Source of the DNA: a virus
Length of the DNA stretch: 37,869 bases
IMG/VR virus record: IMGVR_UViG_3300028423_000593
Span: 1 to 37,869 of that record
Strand: one strand, 5' to 3'
Shown: piece by piece, positions 1 to 9,361 of the stretch
Layout of the letters: every line of letters starts with the position of its first letter
How positions within the stretch are numbered: the stretch's first letter is position 1
Program-made: the position numbers and the translations under genes
The notes under the pieces: model-generated
Database searches by the model: none
Seen by the model: only the letters and a program-made list of their open reading frames with translations
Told to the model about the DNA's origin: nothing

Positions 1-289
1 TTTAGAGCCGTGGGTGAAACTTCGTGACGAAAGCCGAGGGGTGACAGGTTTCCATTTGAACGGGAATGAAGCCGATTGGGATGAGTTTGACCTGCCAGAA
101 TTAGACGACGACGCACAGGCCGCGCTTGAGCGTGTGAAGCAAGAGGCCCGGAACGAGGCGCTGAGGGAGGCGGCGGAGGCTACTCAAGAGGTCAGCGGGA
201 TAAAGCCTTTCTCATCTGTCGCTCACGTGAAGTCTATAATTTCCAAGTCAATCCTCGCACTAATCACGGAGGACCAGAGCGATGGATGA
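1..289 (+). CDS. 3' part of a hypothetical phage gene that crosses the window ends
   Basis: This frame is open from the left edge to a TGA at 287-289. It encodes a hydrophilic, Asp/Glu/Ala-rich C-terminal part with a helical stretch typical of small phage early proteins. Base 1 completes the last partial codon of the gene that starts at 37796, and the frames match, so on a circular molecule the product would be about 120 residues. The first internal GTG (14) has no convincing ribosome binding site, which fits a frame entering from upstream. I do not recognise a family. It is the last substantial gene of the rightward early run and faces the late arm across a terminator. Confidence 0.6.
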   Translation, partial: LEPWVKLRDESRGVTGFHLNGNEADWDEFDLPELDDDAQAALERVKQEARNEALREAAEATQEVSGIKPFSSVAHVKSIISKSILALITEDQSDG

Positions 290-338
290 AGAAGAAGCAG
301 TTTTGGAAATGTACAAACAGGCCCTTGGCATGGGCTGA
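282..338 (+). CDS. possible 18-residue peptide
   Basis: An ATG at 282 overlaps the end of the preceding gene and opens an 18-codon frame rich in Glu (starting MDEEEAVLEMY) that stops at 336-338. A GGAGGA at 268-273 could serve as its ribosome binding site, about 8-9 bases upstream. Nothing else supports it, and no function can be assigned. Confidence 0.25.
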   Translation: MDEEEAVLEMYKQALGMG

Positions 339-482
339 CCAGAAGCGCATCAATAATTTGCGTGTGTGACAGTCTCTAGGCGCGCAGCGGGTGATCGCGC
401 CATTGAGTAATCCCCGCAGCAAGGGGTAGGCGTTTCTCCTCCTTCCCGCCAACAATCCCAGACTTGCTGGAAAGCCCCTGCT
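339..482. other. convergent intergenic region with several short stems
   Basis: There is no convincing gene between the end of the rightward genes and the end of the leftward late arm. Several short inverted repeats follow one another: GGCGCG/CGCGCC around 377-399, CCCC/GGGG around 413-427, and the terminator hairpin starting at about 471. This looks like a transcript-end region. A structured RNA or a packaging signal cannot be excluded. Confidence 0.4.
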
Positions 483-500
483 TTACGCGGGGGCTTTTTC
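471..500. terminator. bidirectional intrinsic terminator between converging arms
   Basis: AAGCCCC and GGGGCTT form a perfect 7-bp stem around an 11-base loop, followed on the plus strand by TTTTTC. The minus strand reads the same stem followed by a shorter T run. It lies exactly between the convergent early and late arms and overlaps the stop of the late-arm gene at 483. Confidence 0.7.
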
Positions 501-857
501 TTTGCCCCTGATAGCCCGCCAAATTTGCCCCGGCCACCGCAGCGGGCTATCCAAAAACAAAGCCGCCGCAAACGCCCAAATCAGCCATGCGGGATATTCT
601 TGCACAACAACTGTTTCAACGCTGTCGGCGCTGACGCGGTTTGTGTCTGACGATTGACGCACGGGGGCTTGTGGCCGAACGACCTTCTGGCTTGTGTTTT
701 TTGTTGTCCCAATCGTCTGCGAATTGGTTTTCCCGGCCTGCACATTCGCGGCAACATTCGGCCCGCCGCCTGTCAGCAGATCAAGAGGGCTGCCACAAGC
801 CGCCAGCAGTAGGGTCAAAGACAGCGCCCGCACCAACCCTACCCGCGATTGTCCCAA
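483..857 (-). CDS. candidate unimolecular spanin (lipoprotein with C-terminal membrane segment)
   Basis: From a TTG at 857 the 124-residue product begins MGQSRVGLVRAL, followed by a hydrophobic core and the lipobox LLAAC, so an outer-membrane lipoprotein is predicted. A polar Ser/Thr/Gln/Asn-rich middle follows. Near the C-terminus is one membrane segment (AWLIWAFAAALFL) and a basic tail. An N-terminal lipobox plus a C-terminal membrane anchor is the layout of u-spanins, which join inner and outer membranes at lysis. GGGAGG lies 4 bases before the TTG. A GTG at 831-833 is a shorter alternative start (116 residues). The gene follows and overlaps the endolysin, as expected for a spanin. The call rests on architecture, not on recognised homology. 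Confidence 0.6.
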   Translation of the reverse strand: MGQSRVGLVRALSLTLLLAACGSPLDLLTGGGPNVAANVQAGKTNSQTIGTTKNTSQKVVRPQAPVRQSSDTNRVSADSVETVVVQEYPAWLIWAFAAALFLDSPLRWPGQIWRAIRGKEKAPA

Positions 858-1204
858 CGCGCCTCCCAGCCCCGCACATCGAAGTGTGTGAAGGTGTTGT
901 ATCGACCAATTCCATACCGCCCCGCAAAGCGAACGATCAAATAGCCCTGAATGTCGTCGTGCGCGATGCCAGCAATCGAAAAGTCGCAGGCGTTTCCGTA
1001 AAGGTGCTGCGAGTTCGAGGCCCCACCCACGCGCTTGTTGTAGCGGGCGCACCGATGCCCCGAATGGATTGTGATCGGCTTGCCCACCAAATCGCGCAGG
1101 TTTTGCATGTGTTCAATCAGTTCGGGATTGATCTCAATCGGATCGCATTGCCCGCATTTGCACCGAAATTCGTTGCTCGAAAAGTTTGTGCTAAGGTCGC
1201 CCAT
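839..1204 (-). CDS. M15-family peptidase endolysin
   Basis: The 121-residue product has the zinc-peptidase signature of the M15 D-Ala-D-Ala carboxypeptidase / L-Ala-D-Glu endopeptidase group. SxHxxGxAxD is present as SQHLYGNACD, and THFDVR near the C-terminus supplies the third zinc ligand. It should cleave peptide cross-links in peptidoglycan at the end of infection. There is no signal peptide, so it needs a holin or membrane protein for access. It sits between two small membrane-protein genes and the spanin candidate, and its start overlaps the end of the 50-residue gene by 14 bases. The size is normal for a compact single-domain endolysin. Confidence 0.85.
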   Translation of the reverse strand: MGDLSTNFSSNEFRCKCGQCDPIEINPELIEHMQNLRDLVGKPITIHSGHRCARYNKRVGGASNSQHLYGNACDFSIAGIAHDDIQGYLIVRFAGRYGIGRYNTFTHFDVRGWEARWDNRG

Positions 1205-1343
1205 GTGACGCTCCTTTCGTGTCCTGCATATCTTCGATTAGGCTTTCGCTTGCGCTGTGAGTGATGGCCATGATGATGCCCAGCGCGATAATCAACGCCC
1301 ATGTTGCTCGCTGCCTCCGCAGGGCTTCTTTTGTGTGCTTCAT
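1191..1343 (-). CDS. 50-residue single-span membrane protein of the lysis cassette
   Basis: ATG at 1343 overlaps the stop of the upstream holin-like gene in an ATGA arrangement, which suggests translational coupling. The product has a basic N-terminus (MKHTKEALRRQR), one hydrophobic span (WALIIALGIIMAIT) and a polar acidic tail ending HGRP. This topology suits a small holin, antiholin or holin partner. No catalytic motif is present. The place between a two- or three-span membrane protein and the endolysin supports a lysis role. I cannot assign a family. Confidence 0.6.
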   Translation of the reverse strand: MKHTKEALRRQRATWALIIALGIIMAITHSASESLIEDMQDTKGASHGRP

Positions 1344-1633
1344 TTCCGACCTCCCCCCAAACGTGCTTTGACAACTTCGATGAAGAAATCTCGGTCCAGA
1401 AGGATTGCGCCCACGGTATCCATGATGACGTAGCCAAAGGCTGTGAGAGCAGTCATCACCAGTATTTCCGGCACGCCAAAATACGCAGATACGGCCCCTG
1501 CCAAGCTGTATCCAAACGCGCCGGAAATACCCGCGATTGTTCCGCGCGCAGCCATTGGCTTTTCCTTGTGCTGCATCACCACGAAAAGCACGGCTCCGGC
1601 GAGGGCGATATAGTATTCGACGGGTTTATTCAC
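1340..1633 (-). CDS. holin-like small membrane protein
   Basis: The 97-residue product is mostly hydrophobic. One span lies near residues 8-20 (YIALAGAVLFVVM), and two more lie around residues 30-50 and 58-78, followed by a short basic tail GGGRK. Size, span number and charged C-terminus fit a phage holin that permeabilises the inner membrane. Its ATG overlaps the stop of the preceding gene (ATGA) and its own stop overlaps the ATG of the 50-residue membrane protein, so the cassette is tightly coupled. The holin call is inferred from topology and position. Confidence 0.65.
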   Translation of the reverse strand: MNKPVEYYIALAGAVLFVVMQHKEKPMAARGTIAGISGAFGYSLAGAVSAYFGVPEILVMTALTAFGYVIMDTVGAILLDRDFFIEVVKARLGGGRK

Positions 1634-1887
1634 GGCGCAAACCCTCTTTTCCTGATGGTTTTGTCATCATCGACGGTTTTGTGCGCGCGGCGCACATCTT
1701 CTTGCCACCAACGGGCGCAGTGGCCTTTCTCCCCTTTGAGAAACACGAACAGCGCGTCGATGTACTTTTCTGTCCAAAGCCCGTCACGATGCGACCGCGC
1801 GCTGAATGTCAGGTCCGCGCTACCGCCCGTTGCGACGTTAAGGCCCCGAGATAGGACAGAGCCTATTTCGGTCAGCACACCGCGCAT
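1630..1887 (-). CDS. conserved-looking small phage protein, function unknown
   Basis: The 85-residue start at ATG 1887 is preferred: AGCGGAG lies 6 bases upstream and the previous gene stops 1 base earlier. The product has a patterned core (SARSHRDGLWTEKYID, then CARWWQEDVRRA) that looks like a small conserved phage family, but I cannot name it. It sits between the tail-fibre cluster and the lysis cassette, so a minor virion or lysis-linked role are both possible. Confidence 0.6.
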   Translation of the reverse strand: MRGVLTEIGSVLSRGLNVATGGSADLTFSARSHRDGLWTEKYIDALFVFLKGEKGHCARWWQEDVRRAHKTVDDDKTIRKRGFAP

Positions 1888-1888
1888 C

Positions 1889-2338
1889 TTAAACTCCGCT
1901 GATACCAAACAAGGCGTCAACCTGCTCAGGCGTTAGGTTTTTGAACGCTGCCAGCGCCTCAATCAGCGGGGCGTTACGGTGTATGTTGACTGCCGCTGCC
2001 CACCGTGCCTTAGCCTCAATCCGAGCGCGTGCAGGTTGCCCTTCAAAGAAACCATCCCACCCCGTAGGCCAACCGTTTGTGGCTTCTTCGGCGTCTGTTT
2101 CGGACAAAACTTCAAGGTCAAGCGCGACAATAATAAAGTCGTCTTTTGGCATGAAGGCTCTGGCGCGTTTTTCCTCAAGCGAAAGTTGTGGCTCAACATA
2201 GGGTGCAGGCTCGATCCCCTGTTCCACCATAGCCGCATAGTGGCGGTTACCAGCGTCAGCAGGGATAGACATCTGGACGCCATCGACCAGTGCCGTGATG
2301 TTTCCGTTTTCGGTGTATTGTGCGTTGGTGATGTTCAT
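1889..2338 (-). CDS. hypothetical protein downstream of the tail fibre, possible fibre assembly factor
   Basis: ATG at 2338 follows the tail-fibre stop after a single base, so translation is probably coupled. The 149-residue product starts MNITNAQYTENGNI and has a small beta-rich N-terminal part (GVQMSIPADAGNRHY), followed by a helical, Ala/Glu-rich C-terminal half. Small proteins immediately behind a tail fibre are often fibre assembly factors or virion accessories. That is inference from position only. A longer frame starting at 2413 would overlap the fibre gene and lacks support. Confidence 0.55.
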   Translation of the reverse strand: MNITNAQYTENGNITALVDGVQMSIPADAGNRHYAAMVEQGIEPAPYVEPQLSLEEKRARAFMPKDDFIIVALDLEVLSETDAEEATNGWPTGWDGFFEGQPARARIEAKARWAAAVNIHRNAPLIEALAAFKNLTPEQVDALFGISGV

Positions 2339-2339
2339 T

Positions 2340-4112
2340 TTATAGCTCCGCGTCTGCTGCGAAGTTTGCACTAGCAATAAATCCGCCACTGCCTGTCCCT
2401 GACCCAGCTGCAAATGTTAATCCGTCAGTTGTAGCTGAAGTATCAAAGTTTGAAGTAGATACGTTACCAGATGCAACAAGGTTTGATAAAGACACGCTGG
2501 GAACAATTCGTTTAGAATTTGCAAAAATAATTCGCTCAAGCGGCCCAATGCCTGTTTGCACATACCCCCCAAAATCTAAAAAACCTTTTTCAAAATACCG
2601 CTGACACAACGCCAGTTCGGTTCCCACGGGCCTGCGCTCAAACGGTGTGGCGACGGTGCCTGCTTCTAGTTGGACTTGCGCGATGTCAAAGGTGCCTGAC
2701 TGTTGGCCGAGGCTGTTGGTGCGGGCGTTGAAGTCGCTGCCTGCGTCGAACCAGAAAAAAAGTCCTAAATGATCGTTCCCGTTGGTGCCAAGCGTCTTAC
2801 CTGCGATGGACGGAATTTCTGCAGTGACGGTAAACTTTTGCCATACGGTCTTTAAGGAGGCGGTCGTGACCCCTATGGCATCAACTTGAGATGACGGTGA
2901 GCCTCCACTACCGAAAGTTTGCGCAAACTCAACTGCAATGTTTCTTGCTGCGTCGGCTTTAGCCCAGAAGGAAAGGGCTACCGTTTGCCCCGCAAAAGTA
3001 CGGACGTCCTCAATTCTCTGCTGAAGTATTGCGTAATTACCAGCACCAGCAGACGACGTTACTGCGGTCCGGCAAAAATACTCTGGCTCGTTTGGCACAT
3101 CCGTTTGCCCCAATGCGAACGCTTGGCGCGACTGCGTGGCAGAACTGCCGCTGATAACATTATACCAACGATCAGCGCCGTATTCAAATCCAGTAAAACT
3201 CGTCCCCCGCTGCCAGTGGTCGAAGTTGCCGTTGATGATGGCGTTGCGAGCAGTCGTTGTTCCCAGACCCAAATTTTCTCGCGATGCTGCGGCGTCGTTT
3301 ACATCTGAAAGATTATTGGAAACCTGCAAGAACGTATTTGCGTCTTGAGTGGCGGCGGTTCCTAGCCCAAGGTTTAAACGAGAGGTTGATTGGCTATCTA
3401 CATCAGACAGGTTATTAGAAGCCTTGAGAAATCCGGGCGGTGCAAAACCTTCTGCTTTTTTGGCCCAATGAAACGCTGAATAAAGCCCCGGCTCGACCTC
3501 TACATCTTCTGCTTCTGTTGCCCAATCTTCGGCTTTACTTTCAAATGCCGAAGCATTGGTTTCTGATGTACTTGCCGCGCTTGCCGATGCAGCCGCCGCA
3601 GTTTCGCTTGCCGCTGCCGCCGCCGCATGCCCTGCCGCATCATCGATCTGGCCGATAGTTGTTCCGTTTTCAAAACTCTTGGCCGTTTCATTCCAAACAG
3701 GCACCGCCCCATCGCTCGGCGTATAAACCTCAGCTTCTTCACCATACCCGAGGCGCACGGTGCGCTTGAATTTCTGCGCAAGTTCTTGGAACAAGGCAAA
3801 GACCCGATCCAATTCCTTAGACAGTTCCGCCTGCACAAAGGTTTCAGCGGTATTGCGGGTTTCGCCCGTGCTGGAAAGGATTGTGACGGTCGTGTTTGAC
3901 ACCGCCACGTCGAGTTCAACATAGTTGCCTTCAACGCTTACATGGCTTGCCTTGTAAACTGTAAGCGCCGTTTCTTCTTCGCCACCAACAAGAACTTTGA
4001 TTTCGTCGTTGTCTTGAAAAAGAAACGGGATGTCGAAAGGTCCAGTCGTGGGGGTAGACCCCACGGTATAGACAATCTCGCGATCCCAGATTTGATCCGT
4101 TTGAACAGCCAT
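2340..4112 (-). CDS. tail fibre with T7-like N-terminal anchor and carbohydrate-binding-like C-terminal region
   Basis: The 590-residue product starts at ATG 4112, where CGGAAG lies about 5 bases upstream; a GTG at 4127 is the longer alternative. The first 130 residues match the style of the T7 gp17 N-terminal domain that fixes the fibre to the tail. An Ala/Ser-rich helical stretch follows. Then come two copies of the fibre repeat NNLSDV...R-NLGLGT (genomic about 3430-3250). The C-terminal half contains INGNFDHWQRGTSF and a jelly-roll-like segment ending VQLEAGTVATPFERRP, a pattern common in carbohydrate-binding fibre tips. It should recognise the host surface. Confidence 0.85.
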   Translation of the reverse strand: MAVQTDQIWDREIVYTVGSTPTTGPFDIPFLFQDNDEIKVLVGGEEETALTVYKASHVSVEGNYVELDVAVSNTTVTILSSTGETRNTAETFVQAELSKELDRVFALFQELAQKFKRTVRLGYGEEAEVYTPSDGAVPVWNETAKSFENGTTIGQIDDAAGHAAAAAASETAAAASASAASTSETNASAFESKAEDWATEAEDVEVEPGLYSAFHWAKKAEGFAPPGFLKASNNLSDVDSQSTSRLNLGLGTAATQDANTFLQVSNNLSDVNDAAASRENLGLGTTTARNAIINGNFDHWQRGTSFTGFEYGADRWYNVISGSSATQSRQAFALGQTDVPNEPEYFCRTAVTSSAGAGNYAILQQRIEDVRTFAGQTVALSFWAKADAARNIAVEFAQTFGSGGSPSSQVDAIGVTTASLKTVWQKFTVTAEIPSIAGKTLGTNGNDHLGLFFWFDAGSDFNARTNSLGQQSGTFDIAQVQLEAGTVATPFERRPVGTELALCQRYFEKGFLDFGGYVQTGIGPLERIIFANSKRIVPSVSLSNLVASGNVSTSNFDTSATTDGLTFAAGSGTGSGGFIASANFAADAEL

Positions 4113-4191
4113 GCCAGCTTCCGTCACTTAATTTTGGGTCGGCTGGCAGGCCGTGAGGGGGGTTGTGGCGAGGCTACGCTTTCGCTTTTGC

Positions 4192-7100
4192 TTAATCTAG
4201 CCCAGATTGTCGGCGCTCAATGCCATCCACGGCAGCATCGAACATATCGCCAAGCAAGATGTGGTTTTGCAAAGGCAGCCCCTTGGAAAACTGGTTGGCA
4301 TCGCCCGTGACAGCCCCGCCAGCAAAGTTTATTGCCGCTGACGGGCCAGCGCCCGCCGCGCGCAAGGCAGCGCCGCCCAAAGTGTCTTGCTGGAAGATAC
4401 CCTGCGCCTGCGACAACACGCCCATGATGCCCGATTGATCTATAGCGTCTGTCATGCGTTCGCCCATGCCCTGATTGTCCCAGATGTAATCAGGCGTTTT
4501 CAGCGAGGCGGTCATATAGCCAAGCCCGATCATCGCGCCGATGCCGCCGAGTTTCCGCGCAGAGGGTTCATCCAGCCCCGCAATCATAATCTTGTTCGTC
4601 GCGGCAATCGCGTAGGACCAGAAAGTAAATGGCAGGGTCATAAGGCCAGATTGGATGCGCCAGTATCCGCCTTCGCTTTCAAGGCCCGCGCGCACGGCGT
4701 ATTTATCGGCCCGCCCGCCCTTTTTGATCCACACCACGCCATCCACAATGGTCGGCTTGTCGGCGGCGGTTGCCATGAGAATGGTGTTTTCGTTGCCCTG
4801 CGCAATCGCGGCGCGGAACTTGCGCACCAGTTCTTCATCACCCCATGCGTCGGTGTTGGCCAGCCAGTGACCTTCGTCCATCTGCATGATTGGCTCTTTG
4901 GCCATTTTCTCAGCGTCAGCCCGAGAAATGCCCCACCGCGCAAGTTCTTGGAGGTCTGCCTTGTCGGCTCCATTGCCCATCATGGCAACGCGGTCGATCC
5001 GCTCCACCATGTCATGCACACGGATGCCTGCATCAATCTCTTTGAGGCGCGTGGTCATTTGGGCAAGGCCGTTGAACATGAAATACCTGTTTGCCCCGGT
5101 GCGCAGCCACCGCTCGACCCGCGACCCGTGAATGGCATCAACGCCTGTTTCCGCAAAGTGGGACAAAGCAGAGCCTTGAACAATGTCGAGGATCGCCCCG
5201 GCCTTGCGCATTTCGTCCACATTCGCGCGCACCGACGCCTGCATCGCTGCATCCATGTTGGCCAGCGTGTGCTGCCAAACGCGGCCTACGCCGTGACGCA
5301 TGATAAGGGTGCCGAGTTCTGGAATGGCCGACAGCGCCGACATGCCCATGTAGGCAAGGTGCGACCAGTTGCGCAGGCCCGTGGCCGTGCGGTTGTCCCA
5401 TCTATCCGGCGCGCGTACCACACGGTTATTCACACGGTCGCGCAGTTGCATGATGTCGCGCTCAATCGGCTGCCAGTGTTCCTCAAACTCGCGGGTCAAA
5501 ACCATTTCCGGCGTGATTTCATCGCCCGCCGCTTGAACAATGTCCTCAATATCGCTTTCTTCGAGGTTCATATCGCGCAACGCATTGTCGCGGGCCTCGC
5601 CTGCTTCGCGAATTGCCTTCTGGGCGCCGGTCAGATCGTCCATCACCTTGCTGGGGTTGTTGCGGACAAACTCAACCTTGGCAAAGGCAGACTTGCGCAC
5701 CTTCCGCATGTAAGCGTTGCGGAACTTGATTTCGTCGTCAGGTGAGGCGAACTCTTTTTCTTCGACCGCTTTTTCCAAGGAAGGCTGCGCGCGCTCGTCG
5801 GCTTCGTTGATCCACTCGCGCTGCTCGTCCTCGGACATTTTGGCCAGCTTTTCGTTTTCCTTCGCTTCGGCAAAGGACTTTCTGGCCGCGTCGTATTCCC
5901 CCTGCGCGCGGTCCATACGATCCTCGCGATTGCTCAACTCCGCGCGGCGCTCGTCCATCGCCTCTTGCTTGGCCGCGTTGACCCGGCTTTCCACTTCTGG
6001 GTCTTTTACTCGCTCCGTCGCAAAGGCTTTGCGCTCGGCGTCTTTGGCAGCCTCAACGCTTTCTTCAAAACCGCGCCACGCATCCACGCCATCAACAGGG
6101 CGGGCAAAGCTGCGGGCCATCTCAATCGCTGGCCCCATGCGCTCCGCATAAACCTTCTGCACAAGCATATAGTCCGTTTCGATAAAGTCGGCCAAGCCGT
6201 TGCCGTTCGGGCCATCCTTCAACAGCATAGAGTTGGGGATGTTGAACTGGCGGCTGCGGCCAAAGGTCGGGCGGTTTGGCTCTCGCAGGGTGGCCAGATC
6301 GCTCGGCTCTGCTTCCTCAAGGATTTGGTCGATCAGCTTTTCGGCGCGCTCGTCAATCGCCTTGTCTTTGGTGCTGAATTTCTCCGTCACCCATTGGCTT
6401 TTGTCCGGCGCGTCCTCATAGCGCATCCGCATTTCGTTGATCTGCTGCTCGGTGCCGTATTGCTCGATTTCGCGCAGCTTCGGCCCCAACTCGTCTTTGC
6501 CTGCTTTCCAGTATTGCCCATAGGGTTGCTGGCGCATCCACGGCTTGACGATGCGTTCTTTGAACTGCTCTCGGTTTTCCCGAATGGTCGCGTGATCGAA
6601 AATCCGCGTGAAATAGTCCTCGTTCGGCTCTTGTTTGGCAAGGTCGCGCTCACGCTTCAAGCCTTCCAGAAAGTCTTGCTTCCAGCCGGGGACCGTTTCA
6701 AGGTTGTTCACCTGTTCTTCGATTTCATCTTCCAGCTTGGCAATGCGCTGGTTGAGGATTTCATCGCTGCGCAGAACGCCATAGCGTTCGCCTACCTCGC
6801 GATATTGCTCATAGGCGCGCTGGATATTCCCGGCCATTTCATTGACCTCTGGAATGTCGTCAGCCGTGCCTGTGATGTGCGCCCGGGTGGCGCGGCGACG
6901 GAACTCTTGGATACCGATTGAGGGCGTTCCATCCGCACGGCTTTTGCGAACCGATTTGTTTACGGGAACCCCAGCCACGGTCGGGTTGCTGTTGAAGCCC
7001 AGGTATTTCTCGTAGGTTTCGGTTTCTTGGCGATAGAGGGTATCGACCACGCCATCCCAAGTGCGCGCACGGGAATAGACAGAAGGCCCGATGCTAAGGC

Positions 7101-9361
7101 CTGTTTCGTCGGACCCGCGCAGAAACGCTCCATCGGCAGCCAGCTTGTCCGTCAGGTCGCGGATTTCCGGCGTGTAGCCGTTGCGGTGAAGGCGCTTATA
7201 TGGGCCATCCGTTAGTCGCGCCAAGGCTTCCAGCTTGGTATCTTGCAGGATTTTGTTGTTCTTCCTGCGATAGTTTTCAAGCGCCTCTGCGGCTTCGATC
7301 TCTGCCTCTTGCTCAAGGCGGGCGCGTTTTTGGCGCTCGGAGGCGGTCATGCGCGCATCAAAGTTGGTCCCAGACGCGCGCAGGATGCCTTGCAGGCTAT
7401 CTTCAAACTCGGATTGGTCGCGGGCTTTGCTGGCGGCTTGCGCCGCGCGCTTTACGATGTCTGCCGCTTCGTCGGCGTTCTTGATCGTGCGGCTGTCGAT
7501 CTGGATCGGCTTGGTGTTGCCCTCGCCCCCGACGACAATCGGCTCTTGCGCGTCGTATTTGGCGCGCACGGCCTTTTGATCCACCGTGATCTGTCCACGG
7601 TCGTCTACGCTGTAAAGCGGGCGCGATGCGCCGCCGCCCTCGTCCGCTGCGCCAAAGATCGGGTTGCTGTGCATTGTCGGCACGGCCCCCGGTTTATTCA
7701 TGCGGTCCCCGAGTTTGCGCCACATCGATGCCGCCTTTTGGACCTCGTATTCCAAAAGTTCATTGGGGTTTGCTGCGTCGGTCTTGTGATCCCCGCGCAT
7801 AAAGCGGTCGATCAGGATTTTGTCGTCAACGATCACTTGGTCGCCCACAACGCGCACACCGCTGCGCTTGGCGGCTTCCGGCGCATTGTTGGGGATTTGG
7901 CCAACCGTAACCTTGCCTTTGCGGCCTTTACCGAGATCGACTTCTTCTGTGACCGTGTAGATGCCCTTCGCTTCCGCGATTTCGCGCATCGTATCCTTGA
8001 CCAAGTTGCGCCGCGCGCCGCGCGTGGCCATTGCTCCAATGCCGCCGCCAAGAACGCCGCCCAAGGCCGCTGTGGCCCCTATGCGCATGAGACTTTCGTC
8101 GTAGGTGGCCATCGGGTCGAATTTGCGCCGCGCCGCTTCGATTGCCACCTCTGAGCCGCCTGCCAACATACTGGCTTTCAAGGTCGTGCGGGCCGCGTTT
8201 GCCATGCCGCTCCGCATGGCTGAAACACCCACGCCACCGGGAAGCACCATAGATGCCAGCGTGTCGGGGTTCATCAGCCCGCCAACAAGTTCGGCGCTGA
8301 GATAAGGATTTACCGCTTGGCGGCGCTTGCGCTTTTGTTCGGCCTTGTAGTTTTTCTCAAGCTGCTTGAAGTGCGCTGCGTTGCGCGCTTCCGAGAAATA
8401 CCGCCAGTTGTCATAGCCCTGCTCAATGGCCCGATCCACGGGGTTGAAGTTTTTGTCCCACTCAAACCCGTCTGCCTCCATTTCGTACTGCATGCCGCGC
8501 ACGATGAAGCTGTCCGAAACCTCGTCTTTGAAGGCTTGCCCCCAACCGGGATGAATTGTCGGCCCGCCACCGGGGCCAGTACGGGTGCGATAATCCACGT
8601 CTGGCAGCCCCGGCGCATCGCCCCCAATGCCGCCTTCATCGCTCCCGCCGCCATTTTCACCGTAGCCGCGTGGATTTGGCTCGTAGTCGGGCCGCTCCCA
8701 CGGCTCCATGTGCCGCGTCGGATCGAGTTGCGGCAGCGCAACCTGTTCACGCATGCGGCGGTCGGTGTCGCCGCCAAGGCGGTTGTTCGGCTTGCCTTGC
8801 TGGCCACCGCTGTATGACGTGCCGCTGTTTTGCGACGAAATCACGGGCGCTCCCGGCTCCCCGAGAACCGCCGCAAAGTCGTTTGGCGACTGCTTGGACC
8901 GCGACGGGTTCGGCCCAACGCCCCCGTAGTAGGCGTCACCGGGGCCAACAGGTCGCCCCTTAGCGTCATAGGTGTTGGTCAGCACGGGCAGGCTGGCCCA
9001 AACCTTGGCCAGATTGGTGCCAAACTGCTCACTGGTCATGTGGCCGCTTTCCCAATCATCCAGCCCTTTTTCTCGCATCAGAGTAATGGCAAGGTTGTCT
9101 TGGGTTTCGGCGTTGAAAAGGTCGTCACGGCTTGCCGCGCCTTTTTTCACAAGGCCGCGCAGCGTATCCTCCATGACTTGCAAAGCCCCTGTGGCCTCGC
9201 TGTCTGTCTTGCCAGTCCAGAACTTCCCCGACTGTCATTTGCGTAACGGGTTTGGGCGGATAATGCTCGGGCCGAATACCGCTATAGATCACATCGTAAT
9301 CTACTTTGCCCGCGTTTTCGGCTTTATAGATAAACTCAAGAAGGCCGTTGTAGTTGCTCAT
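4192..9361 (-). CDS. large internal virion / DNA-ejection protein (gp16-like) with a +1 frameshift
   Basis: The first frame starts at ATG 9361, where the start overlaps the previous gene's stop, and runs into unlikely sequence after WQDRQ. From about 9205 the protein continues in the +1 frame (DSEATGALQVMEDTLRG) to 4192. Together about 1,720 residues are encoded. The N-terminus resembles the muramidase/transglycosylase-type domain of phage ejection proteins, which opens peptidoglycan for DNA entry. The long middle is highly charged and helical. The C-terminus has Gly/Ala-rich, possibly membrane-active helices and ends DGIERRQSGLD. The shift falls on a GACA tandem duplication (9201-9208), so a real mutation, a sequencing error or recoding are all possible. 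From its size and last place among the internal proteins it corresponds to T7 gp16. Confidence 0.8.
9201..9208. repeat. tandem GACA duplication at the frameshift point
   Basis: The minus strand carries GACAGACA exactly where the two frames of the ejection-protein gene must be joined. Removing one GACA unit gives a continuous frame reading WQDSEATG. A 4-base slip is therefore enough to explain the break. Confidence 0.6.

Noticed and set aside
264-455. 63-codon minus-strand frame from a TTG after the late arm's end
   Set aside because: AAGGAGG lies well upstream, but the frame crosses the convergent plus-strand genes, contains scattered Cys and Arg, and begins after a terminator. No support as a gene.
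4387-5745. 452-codon plus-strand open frame opposite the ejection protein
   Set aside because: Composition (His, Arg, Val, Ala rich) and lack of any motif mark it as a codon-bias shadow of the minus-strand gene.
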